Shown: piece after piece, positions 7,170 through 14,155 of the stretch
Position numbering within the stretch: position 1 is the first letter of the stretch
Layout: every line of letters starts with the position of its first letter
NCBI RefSeq assembly: GCF_002101705.1
Contig: NZ_LQPC01000019.1
Location: forward strand, 124,001 to 188,000
Origin: Mycolicibacterium iranicum
GTDB lineage: Bacteria > Actinomycetota > Actinomycetes > Mycobacteriales > Mycobacteriaceae
DNA length: 64,000 nt
Direction of reading: 5' to 3'
The notes under the pieces: model-generated
Databases searched by the model: none
What the model saw: only the letters and a program-made list of their open reading frames with translations
What the model was told of the DNA's origin: nothing
Made by a program: the position numbers and the translations under genes

Positions 7170-8285
7170 ATGGATGTAGTTCCCGCGACGCCTGCCAACC
7201 TTGATAATGGTACGTCCTCGCCGGGACCTGGCGAATTCGCCGCGCAGGTCTATCCAGCAGCCGAGCGCGAGGCGGCTGGCCCGCGCCCCGAGCGCTTCCA
7301 GGTCCTCGCTCTCGATGGAGGGGGCGCCAAGGCGTTGTTCACTGCGCATGTGCTTGCACGTCTGGAGCAGGATCTGGGCGTTAGGATCACCGATTCCTTC
7401 GACCTCATTGCTGGCACGTCGGCGGGCGGCATCGTCGCACTGGGTCTCGGTGCGGGCCTCACGCCGAAGGAGATTGTCTCCCACTACGAAGAACTGGTCG
7501 AGAAAGTCTTTCCGGCGTCGAGGCGGCGAGGATGGCGCCGACCACGGCAGCTGAGATCGCCCATCTATGACGCAGAGGCGCTGCGGCAAGCGTTGACCGG
7601 CGTCCTCGGAGCCCGACTCCTTGGCGACAGCACGAAGCGACTCGTCATTCCCGCGTGGGATGTACAACGCGGGGCCGTGCACATCTTCAAGACTCCGCAC
7701 CACACACGGCTGACCCGCGACTGGCGCATACCGATGGTGGACGTTGCACTGGCGACCTCGGCGGCGCCGCTGTACTTCCCCGCGGCGTACGTCGACGGAC
7801 ACAGGCTCATTGACGGCGGAGTATGGGCCAACAACCCGGCTGTCGTCGCGATCGCCGAGGCCGTCAGCATGCTCGGTGTTCCTCTCGACGCGATTACCGT
7901 CCTCAACGTCGGCACCATTGATCAGCTGACCGATCACCCCAAGCGCTTGGACCGCGGCGGACTCTTACACTGGGCAAGACCGATTGCCCCGCTGATCCTT
8001 AACGCCAGCAGCCGTGGCGGACAGGGCCTCGCCGAACACTTGATCGGCAAATCCAACTACACGCGCTTCGACGCTCTAGTGCCCGGCGGCCTCTACGCAC
8101 TGGACTCGGCGGACCCAAAGGACGTGGCCGGCCTCGCTGCCTCAGTCAGCCGAGAACTCAGCCCTAGCTACACCGCGAAATTCGCTGACCACCAGGCGCC
8201 CGCATACACACCGGTGAACGGACGCCGACACCGCGACGATCCGGGCAGCATTTCACACACGGAGGCCCCCAATGCAACTCGCTGA
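7170..8285 (+). CDS. capV: CBASS effector, patatin-like phospholipase CapV
   Basis: This 371-residue patatin-fold phospholipase is the likely effector of the CBASS operon. The oxyanion motif DGGGAKAL is at 49-56, the nucleophile motif GTSAGG at 82-87 (Ser84) and the catalytic Asp in LIDGGVWANNP at Asp215. Known CapV enzymes are switched on by the cyclic dinucleotide made by the neighbouring cyclase and degrade membrane phospholipids, killing the infected cell before phage release. The Lys after the GGG block replaces the Arg often seen there. The last 14 bp overlap the cyclase gene. Effector assignment rests on family and context; the activating nucleotide is not known. Confidence 0.88.
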   Translation: MDVVPATPANLDNGTSSPGPGEFAAQVYPAAEREAAGPRPERFQVLALDGGGAKALFTAHVLARLEQDLGVRITDSFDLIAGTSAGGIVALGLGAGLTPKEIVSHYEELVEKVFPASRRRGWRRPRQLRSPIYDAEALRQALTGVLGARLLGDSTKRLVIPAWDVQRGAVHIFKTPHHTRLTRDWRIPMVDVALATSAAPLYFPAAYVDGHRLIDGGVWANNPAVVAIAEAVSMLGVPLDAITVLNVGTIDQLTDHPKRLDRGGLLHWARPIAPLILNASSRGGQGLAEHLIGKSNYTRFDALVPGGLYALDSADPKDVAGLAASVSRELSPSYTAKFADHQAPAYTPVNGRRHRDDPGSISHTEAPNATR

Positions 8286-9285
8286 CCACTTCAACGTCTT
8301 GCTGAAAGACACGGTCAATCTCAGCCAGTTCAAACTGGACCTACTCAACCAGCGCGTCGAAGCCATCTACAAGGCACTCAAAGCCGACGTCGAAATCGGT
8401 GCGCTGATCACCGGCAAGACGCCGCAAGGCTCCTGGGCACACCGCACGATCATCAACCCCGTCGGTGACAACGAGTTCGACGCCGACTTCATGCTCGACA
8501 TGAGCCAGAACCCGGACTGGGCCGACAACCCCAAGACCTACATCGATGAGGTCTACGCAGCCCTGCATCGGCACAGCACCTACGGCACCATGCCGCACTC
8601 ACGTAAGTGCCGCTGCGCGCGGCTCGTCTACGCCAACTCCATGCACGTCGACATCGTCCCTCACCTCAACCTGGCCGACGGTCGAGAGGTCATCGTCAAC
8701 CGCGACGACAACGAGTGGGAGCTGACGAACCCGCAGGGTTTCACCGATTGGATGAAGAAACAGGACTCTATCGCCAGCGGGAACTTACGCAAAGTGATCA
8801 GACTCATGAAATACCTTCGTGATCACAAGAATTCGTTCACCGGCACACGTTCAGTCCTGCTGACCACCATGCTGGGGGAGCAGGTAACAGACTTGCGCAA
8901 GCTCCTGGACCCGAGTTACTACAGCAACGTCCCCACAACTCTTCTTCATGTCGTGCAAGACCTCGACACCTGGTTGCAAGCGAACCCGATCAAGCCCTCC
9001 ATCGCCGACCCGTCCGGTTCCGGCGTGACGTTCGACCACCGGTGGGGACCAGACCCCGAGAGCGCTCAGGCGACCTACAGCTACTTCCGTGACCGAATCC
9101 ACGTGCATGCCGCCGACATCGAAGCGGCCTACGAGGAGAAAGACAAAGACCGCAGTGTCCAGCTGTGGCAGAACATCTTCGGCGACGGATTCAAGGCGCC
9201 GGCCACAACAACCGCTAGCGCGAAGTTTCCAGCAGCCACCTCTGCCGCGGACTCAACAGTGGGGCGCTCTGGTCGGGCAGGGTGA
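8272..9285 (+). CDS. CBASS CD-NTase (cyclic oligonucleotide synthase)
   Basis: A 337-residue nucleotidyltransferase of the cGAS/DncV-like class. The GS motif QGSWAHRT is at 52-59, the metal-binding pair at Asp70/Asp72 (NEFDADFMLDM) and the third acidic residue at Asp127 (MHVDIVPH), so the active site looks complete. It should sense infection and make a cyclic di- or trinucleotide that activates the upstream phospholipase. The extreme C-terminus is a flexible Ala/Ser/Thr-rich tail ending in GRSGRAG; in type II CBASS the cyclase is conjugated through its C-terminal glycine by Cap2, so a free Gly end is meaningful. Overlaps both neighbours (14 bp and 4 bp). Clade and product not determined. Confidence 0.88.
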   Translation: MQLADHFNVLLKDTVNLSQFKLDLLNQRVEAIYKALKADVEIGALITGKTPQGSWAHRTIINPVGDNEFDADFMLDMSQNPDWADNPKTYIDEVYAALHRHSTYGTMPHSRKCRCARLVYANSMHVDIVPHLNLADGREVIVNRDDNEWELTNPQGFTDWMKKQDSIASGNLRKVIRLMKYLRDHKNSFTGTRSVLLTTMLGEQVTDLRKLLDPSYYSNVPTTLLHVVQDLDTWLQANPIKPSIADPSGSGVTFDHRWGPDPESAQATYSYFRDRIHVHAADIEAAYEEKDKDRSVQLWQNIFGDGFKAPATTTASAKFPAATSAADSTVGRSGRAG

Positions 9286-11057
9286 CCAGACGCCACCAGC
9301 CCACGCTGACGGGCTGGCAGAAGCATCTCCTCGCCGAACTCAAAGCGCTAGCGCAACAACGTCCCAACGAAATCCAGGTCCGAGGAAGACCCACGCTCGA
9401 CGCTAGCGGCGAGGCGTCGCTCCGCATCTCGCTACGCACGGCCGCCATCCCGCATCATCCGGGTGGCCTGCAACTTCAAGAGACCGAGGAGTTCATCCTT
9501 CAGCTTCGCCCCTCTTCGTACTCGCTACCGGCTATCGACGTTGATCACACTCGGTTTCTCGGCTACCCCCATGTGCTCGCGGGTCAACGACTATGCATCT
9601 ATTTGGATCCTTCACGGGAATGGCAGCCGACGCTTGGTGTGGCCGGCCTACTCACCCGCCTTTGGGACTGGCTCGTCGACGCGGCCGCCGGAAACTTCGA
9701 CGCCGCCACCGCCATGTACCACGCTGTTGGCGGAGTGCCGCATCAGGCACATGACACACCGACGATCGTTACCCGAGAACCCGGACCGGCGAAGCGCCAC
9801 CAAACGGCTCACCTGATCGCCCGGTCAACGCACCGATACGACCTGACGTACTCGCCTGGAGCTGCCGGGCATCGCGTACCGGTAATTACCCTGGCCACCG
9901 CGCTGCCGTTCGGTGCCGCATCCACATTCGCGCTACTGCTTGCTCTCCTGGACGACCCCTACCTTGACCGCCTCGAAGGACGGGCTCCCCGGATCGCACC
10001 GCAATCGCCGGCGTTCCTCACCGCCCTCCTGGCGAGTGCGTTACGAAATCACCACGACGCCGAGCAATACTTCGTCCTCGCCGTGCCGCACCCCGCTGGA
10101 GGCCCACCCCACCTCTTGGGCGGACGGCTCCCCACCCCAACGGCGAATGCGCTCCGCGAGGTCGCGCAGCAACGGGGTGTGGGGGTTGTTCTCGACCCCG
10201 CGAAGATCAACACTGAAATCCCGATTGAGTGGTGCAGGATGTCCGACGAACGACCCGAAGTGACAACCCGCCGCGACGACGGCCGCCCCGTGAACGGATT
10301 TCAACGAAAGACTGTCCACATCTGGGGCTGCGGCGGGCTCGGATCATGGATCGCCGAATTCATCGCTCGCGCAGGAGCATCGGAGATCACCGTGTGCGAC
10401 CCTGGCATCGTCACCGGCGGCTTGCTCGTCCGACAAAACTACGTCGAAGACGACATTGGCCGTTCCAAAGCCGAGGCACTCGCTGGACGGCTCCGCGCGA
10501 TCCGTGATGACCTGACGGTCACCGTCGCAGAAGGGCACCTCCCAGAAGACCACACGTCATGCCTGGCAGCGGATCTCATCATCGACGCCACAGTGAACAA
10601 CGGCATCACGAGCTGTCTCGATGCGTTGGCAACTGCGCCGACGCGAAAGGCATTGATCGCTCAGGTCGCCACAGACGCTCGCTCTGGCACGCTCGGCCTA
10701 GCCGTGCTGTGCGCCGCAAGCGCAACAGCGACAGTTTCCAGCATCGATCAAGACGCTGGCCGAACAATCCAGGGCGACAGCGGACTTGAGCTCTACCACA
10801 CGCTGTGGCAAGAACCCAGCGATGACGAACTTATACCAACCAGGGGCTGCTCGGTCCCCACATTCCACGGCTCGGCAGCCGACCTCGTAGCGGTCGCAGC
10901 CACACTCGTCAACCTGATCGGAAGCCACCTCCAACAACCGGACTCCGCGGTTTCGGGCACACACCTCATCGCTCTGCCGCACGCGGCCAGCGGCCCCCGA
11001 CACCACTTCCTCCCCGGTGTAACGCACCCCATGGATCACACAGCAGGGACAGAATGA
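9282..11057 (+). CDS. cap2: CBASS Cap2, E2-E1 ubiquitin-transfer-like fusion
   Basis: This 591-residue protein combines two domains. The N-terminal E2-like domain (about 1-150) has a candidate active cysteine, Cys105, in QRLCIYLDPSREW. The C-terminal ThiF/E1-like adenylation domain starts at about 345 with the nucleotide-binding HIWGCGGLGSWIAE, and has a downstream catalytic-cysteine candidate in PTRGCSVPTF at about 522. Cap2 proteins prime the CD-NTase by linking its C-terminal Gly to target proteins, which raises cyclase output during infection. Start is a GTG overlapping the cyclase stop by 4 bp. A Cap3 JAB-type protease, which normally reverses the conjugation, is not found next to it. 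Confidence 0.88.
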   Translation: MTRRHQPTLTGWQKHLLAELKALAQQRPNEIQVRGRPTLDASGEASLRISLRTAAIPHHPGGLQLQETEEFILQLRPSSYSLPAIDVDHTRFLGYPHVLAGQRLCIYLDPSREWQPTLGVAGLLTRLWDWLVDAAAGNFDAATAMYHAVGGVPHQAHDTPTIVTREPGPAKRHQTAHLIARSTHRYDLTYSPGAAGHRVPVITLATALPFGAASTFALLLALLDDPYLDRLEGRAPRIAPQSPAFLTALLASALRNHHDAEQYFVLAVPHPAGGPPHLLGGRLPTPTANALREVAQQRGVGVVLDPAKINTEIPIEWCRMSDERPEVTTRRDDGRPVNGFQRKTVHIWGCGGLGSWIAEFIARAGASEITVCDPGIVTGGLLVRQNYVEDDIGRSKAEALAGRLRAIRDDLTVTVAEGHLPEDHTSCLAADLIIDATVNNGITSCLDALATAPTRKALIAQVATDARSGTLGLAVLCAASATATVSSIDQDAGRTIQGDSGLELYHTLWQEPSDDELIPTRGCSVPTFHGSAADLVAVAATLVNLIGSHLQQPDSAVSGTHLIALPHAASGPRHHFLPGVTHPMDHTAGTE

Positions 11058-11296
11058 GGGCAACGGAACGTCAACGCAATGCCCCATCAGAGGGCGTCAT
11101 TGTCGAGCGTCTTCGCACCGAGGCAACCAACTGGATCAACGCCGTGGCGCTCCAATCAGGACGCATCGACCGACGCTTCAACAAGCGGCACGCCGACCAC
11201 GTGGAACTCCAAACTCTTGAACGTGACCTGCACTTCTTCCTGTTAGCGGCGGTACGCCTTCGCCGCTGTATCGAGCAGGTGTCTCGATACCAGTAA
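11054..11296 (+). CDS. Small protein of unknown function, fourth gene of the CBASS operon
   Basis: An 80-residue, mostly helical, Arg-rich protein with no recognised domain. Its ATG overlaps the Cap2 stop codon (ATGA), so it is translated as part of the CBASS operon. The C-terminal half (ELQTLERDLHFFLLAAVRLR) reads like one or two amphipathic helices. It carries neither the EXnHXHX10D zinc motif of JAB/Cap3 proteases nor any visible catalytic signature. It could be a CBASS accessory protein, a shortened remnant of a longer helical protein, or an unrelated gene that hitch-hikes. The tight overlap supports real translation. Confidence 0.55.
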   Translation: MRATERQRNAPSEGVIVERLRTEATNWINAVALQSGRIDRRFNKRHADHVELQTLERDLHFFLLAAVRLRRCIEQVSRYQ

Positions 11297-11645
11297 AGAA
11301 AGTTCTCACATCGCAGGTCAGCGACGGTCAGGCTATTGGTCCGGCCTGCCGCTCGCGGCGTCTCGATGCGGCGAGCAGCGAGGGCAGCTGCGCCTCGTCG
11401 TGATGCCAGCGCTGTGGCCTGCGACTTAGTTCCGGCGCCGGTCGTGGGTGCATGCATGCGTGGCGGCGGACGGAGGGCGGAGCGCAGGGAGCGGCGCGGA
11501 CGGGAGCGCCAGCGGACGGGAGCAGAGCGAGCGTAGCGAAGCCTGCTGGTGGCCGCCGGTTCCTGCGGGTCGCGGGTGTCCAGGATCTGCGCCATCAGCC
11601 GCGACGGGGCTGCGGCATGGTGCTGGGGCTCGTAGGCTGGCGGTT
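11297..11645. other. Repeat-bearing non-coding stretch between CBASS and mobile-element backbone
   Basis: In these 349 bp no gene is supported; open frames on both strands are low-complexity Arg/Pro/Ala shadows. The stretch is strongly purine-biased on the plus strand near 11461-11540 and holds short direct repeats, listed separately. At the right edge taggct (11633-11638) lies 7 nt before the GTG of the HD-domain gene, a probable leaderless promoter element. It marks the boundary between defence cargo and the conserved transfer backbone. Confidence 0.5.
11466..11523 (+). repeat. Purine-rich 12-bp direct repeats
   Basis: gcggacgggagc occurs at 11496-11507 and again at 11512-11523 (16 bp apart); a degenerate copy, gcggacgga, starts at 11466, and related gag/agc blocks fill the spaces. 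FtsK/TraB-type transfer proteins of actinomycete elements recognise short repeats in a non-coding clt locus, so this is one place to look for it. That role is an inference. Confidence 0.35.
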
Positions 11646-12182
11646 GTGAGCGTAGTTTTGGCGCAGCGTGCACGGCGCGAGGCCGAGGCGCGGCTGGCTG
11701 AGCAGCCGCGGCGGTTGGCGCATGTCCGGGGGGTCGCGACGACTGCCGAGCGGTTGAGCCGGCGTTTCGATGCTCAAACGGCGGACTGTCTGGTCGCGGC
11801 GGGGTGGTTGCACGATATCGGTTACGCACCGTCGGTGCGCCGGACCGGTTTTCATCCCCTTGATGGAGCGGAGTTCGTGCGATCGGCGGGTTTCGGGGAG
11901 CTGGTCGCTTCCTTGGTGGCCTTTCATACCGGAGCGCACGCGGAGGCTGCCGAGCGGGGCTTGTCGGGTTTGTCCGCGTTCAGCGATCCGCCCAGCAATG
12001 TCCTTGATGCGTTGACTTTTTGCGATCTGACGACTGGACCTGACGGGGCGCCGATATCACCGCGAGATCGACTACGCGACGTGTTGGCGCGTTATGGATC
12101 CGAGGACCCGGTGCACCGGGCGGTCGACGCGGGCCGCGACGAATTGTTGGCGGCGGTCCGGCGAGTACGCGACTGGCTGTAG
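11646..12182 (+). CDS. HD-domain phosphohydrolase
   Basis: About 178 residues from a GTG that has a taggct box 7 nt upstream; the longer upstream frame is low-complexity and rejected. The HD signature is present: a first His in RLAHVRGVA and His-Asp in GWLHDIGYAP, with a later His in LVAFHTGAHAEAAE. HD proteins of this size hydrolyse phosphate esters of nucleotides. Paired HD and Nudix genes are common in pSAM2-like actinomycete elements, where they are thought to affect nucleotide signals or DNA maintenance. It is convergent with the Nudix gene, with 8 bp between stops. Substrate unknown. Confidence 0.75.
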   Translation: MSVVLAQRARREAEARLAEQPRRLAHVRGVATTAERLSRRFDAQTADCLVAAGWLHDIGYAPSVRRTGFHPLDGAEFVRSAGFGELVASLVAFHTGAHAEAAERGLSGLSAFSDPPSNVLDALTFCDLTTGPDGAPISPRDRLRDVLARYGSEDPVHRAVDAGRDELLAAVRRVRDWL

Positions 12183-12190
12183 CCCAGCGG

Positions 12191-12658
12191 TCAGCCGAGG
12201 TAGGGGCTGTCGCGGCGTTGCAGGTAGTGCTCGACGCGCAGTCGCATCGACGGATGCATATCCAGGCCAGCGATGTCGTCGGGGGCAGTCCAGGCGATGT
12301 CGGTGCTTTCGTGGTCGATGGCGAGGGTCCCGCCGAGCACCGTGGTGGCGAACAGTAGCGAGAATTGTTGGCGCACTTCGCCATCGGTGAACGCGACCAC
12401 GTGGTGGGGGTTGGTGTAGACACCGACCAGACCCGTGACTTCGACGTCGAGCCCGGTTTCTTCTTTGACTTCCCGCACGGCGGTGTCGGCGATGGTTTCG
12501 CCGATGTCGTGTCCGCCGCCGGGTAACGCCCACAGGGTGTTGTCGCGGCGTTTGATCAGCAGAATACGACCTTGTTCGTCGGTGACGATGGCCGAGGCGG
12601 ACGGAACGACACTGTTGGGCGCCGGGGCGTTGGGGTCATTGTAGTAGTCGGTGCGCAT
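12191..12658 (-). CDS. Nudix hydrolase
   Basis: A 155-residue protein with a complete Nudix box at about 47-70 (GGGHDIGET followed by REVKEETGL), matching GX5EX7REUXEEXGU. It should hydrolyse a nucleoside diphosphate linked to another moiety. Nudix genes are a recurrent part of AICE regulatory modules. It starts 6 bp after the stop of the HTH regulator gene upstream on the same strand, so the two probably form an operon that faces away from the transfer genes. Substrate not predictable. Confidence 0.85.
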   Translation of the reverse strand: MRTDYYNDPNAPAPNSVVPSASAIVTDEQGRILLIKRRDNTLWALPGGGHDIGETIADTAVREVKEETGLDVEVTGLVGVYTNPHHVVAFTDGEVRQQFSLLFATTVLGGTLAIDHESTDIAWTAPDDIAGLDMHPSMRLRVEHYLQRRDSPYLG

Positions 12659-12664
12659 CGGGGG

Positions 12665-13465
12665 TCAGCCTTTCGCGGTCAGCGGTCTGGCGCGGTTCCA
12701 GACCTGGGTGAAAGCGTCTTCGAGGGTGGTCCAGAGCCTTGGCTCATGGTGACGTGACAGAACCAGCACAGGGTTGTTGCGCCCGGGTGAGCCGTAGATG
12801 TGGAAGTTGACAATCATGGCGTCATCGACCCGAAAGATCGACGTGTAGAGCGCGGTGTCGTGGGTGCGAATGTCCAGCCCCGGGGTACAAGCGTGAGGGG
12901 CGAGCAACTCCACCGACGTGCGGCAGCGGGCGATGACAGCCTCGCCGATCCCTTCCTCCTCACCGCGCAAGATCGTGGTCGCAGTGTCGGGATCCCCGAC
13001 GAGAAACCGCACCGACACACCGCGGGCGGCGGCGGCGAGCAGGGTGTCGAGGAATCCGTCGAGGGTGTCGAACAGGAACGTGGCCGCGAGCACGAGGATG
13101 TCGATGCCGGTGGTGGCGTCGGCGAAATGCTGCTGCCACGTCGTGATCGGCAGCTGAGTACGGCTGGCATACAGGGTCGCGGTGAATGGCCCACCCGCAG
13201 ACGCTGTTGTCACTGCACGGGGGGTAGCGGCCGGGTACTGCTTGGGCCACAGGTCATGCGGAGTGCAGTCGAGCACCTCGCTGGCGCTGCGGGCGTTGTG
13301 TTCGCGAATTCTGTAGTCGCTATCGGCCAGCCAGCGTCGCACCGACTTGATATCGACACCCACCGCGGTGGCGAACCGCTGCGAGGACAGACCTTTGGCC
13401 TGTAGCCGCTGCGCGAGGCGATCGTTGGGAGTGATGGCGGCCTCGGTGCCGTCCTGCTCGTCCAT
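12665..13465 (-). CDS. HTH (XRE-like) regulator of the mobile element
   Basis: From the ATG at 13465 the product is about 266 residues. It has an N-terminal HTH (RFATAVGVDIKSVRRWLADSD) and a C-terminal domain of about 150 residues that resembles the DUF5919/phospholipase-D-like fold found in regulators of actinomycete integrative elements, although no HKD catalytic motif is seen. It is probably the switch that controls replication and transfer genes divergently transcribed to the right. An alternative ATG lies at 13480. The frame stays open to 13660, but that extension is His/Arg-rich, overlaps the phased repeat array and is probably not translated. Confidence 0.7.
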   Translation of the reverse strand: MDEQDGTEAAITPNDRLAQRLQAKGLSSQRFATAVGVDIKSVRRWLADSDYRIREHNARSASEVLDCTPHDLWPKQYPAATPRAVTTASAGGPFTATLYASRTQLPITTWQQHFADATTGIDILVLAATFLFDTLDGFLDTLLAAAARGVSVRFLVGDPDTATTILRGEEEGIGEAVIARCRTSVELLAPHACTPGLDIRTHDTALYTSIFRVDDAMIVNFHIYGSPGRNNPVLVLSRHHEPRLWTTLEDAFTQVWNRARPLTAKG

Positions 13466-13559
13466 CGTGTCAGCGCACATCTTCCCGTGTCGTCCGTATC
13501 CATCCTTCAGCGCGTGGTGTCTAGTTTGCCATGCGATTGCCGCCACCCTGCGGCGATAG

Positions 13560-13659
13560 TGTCGGTGTGATGTCCGTGGGTATGTCCGGCCGTGTCCGAA
13601 ATGCCCGTGGATGTGTCGGAAATGTCGGCACATGTCTCTCGCAACGTCCGTGATGTCCA
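13560..13659 (+). repeat. Helically phased array of ten TGTCSG motifs
   Basis: Motifs related to TGTCCG/TGTCGG start at 13560, 13571, 13583, 13593, 13602 (TGCCCG), 13614, 13623, 13633 (TGTCTC), 13645 (CGTCCG) and 13654 (TGTCCA). Spacing is 9-12 bp, with a mean of 10.4 bp, close to one DNA turn, so all copies face the same side of the helix. The array fills the divergent intergenic region between the HTH regulator and the transfer genes. A cooperative regulator-binding site, a replication origin or a transfer (clt) site are all possible. Confidence 0.6.
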
Positions 13660-13718
13660 CGTGAACTGAATCCAGCGCCGGACCGGCGTCAACATCTCAC
13701 GAAAGGACTAGTAGGACA

Positions 13719-14063
13719 ATGCGTTTGAGAATCGATACGTCTGGAACTCGTTTTATCGTCACCCGCGCTCCGGAGCCACGGCTGAACTTCGAAACCGGCG
13801 CCCCGAAAGTCGACACCGCCACCGGGATGCCGATGTACGCCACCCAGGTCCTCGCGCTGGATGACTCCGGCGGCGAAGTACTCAATGTCACCGTGGCAGG
13901 AGACCCCAAAGTTACAGTCACGCAGTCTATTTCGGTGGTTGGTCTGGTGGCCATCCCGTGGGCCCAAGGTGATCGCAGCGGGGTGGCGTTCCGCGCTGAT
14001 GCCCTCACCCCCGCCACCGCCAGTGGTGCTGCGCCGAGTGAGCAGACACGCCCGCAGAAGTAA
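13719..14063 (+). CDS. SCO3933-family regulatory protein of integrative elements
   Basis: A 114-residue protein (MRLRIDTSGTRFIVTRAPEP... with ATQVLALDDSGGEVLNVTVAG) recognised as the small SCO3933-like family found just before the FtsK/Tra gene in pSAM2-type and SLP1-type elements. Its exact biochemical role is not established. It is the first gene after the phased TGTCSG array and is preceded by a purine-rich ribosome-binding site (gaaagga). A 92-bp gap separates it from the FtsK-like gene; transcription probably runs on through repSA and int. Confidence 0.65.
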   Translation: MRLRIDTSGTRFIVTRAPEPRLNFETGAPKVDTATGMPMYATQVLALDDSGGEVLNVTVAGDPKVTVTQSISVVGLVAIPWAQGDRSGVAFRADALTPATASGAAPSEQTRPQK

Positions 14064-14155
14064 CCCCAAGCGGGTGTGGGGTGCGGTGAACCGATCACCG
14101 CACCCCGCCACCCCGGGCATTGCTGTTGACCACACGCTCACGGAGGGCATCTCTC

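Noticed and set aside
11054..11296. Small ORF as a Cap3 deconjugating protease
   Set aside because: Too short and without the JAB zinc-binding His/Asp motif.
11071..11829. 252-codon minus-strand ORF across the CBASS/HD boundary
   Set aside because: Arg/Pro/Ala-rich, no domain, antisense to parts of two better genes.
13560..13659. CRISPR-like array
   Set aside because: Units are 6 bp with about 4-bp spacing and no unique spacers; this is a binding-site array, not CRISPR, and no cas genes are present.
13466..13660. N-terminal extension of the HTH regulator
   Set aside because: His/Arg-rich translation produced by the phased TGTCSG motifs; the HTH domain starts only after the ATG at 13465.
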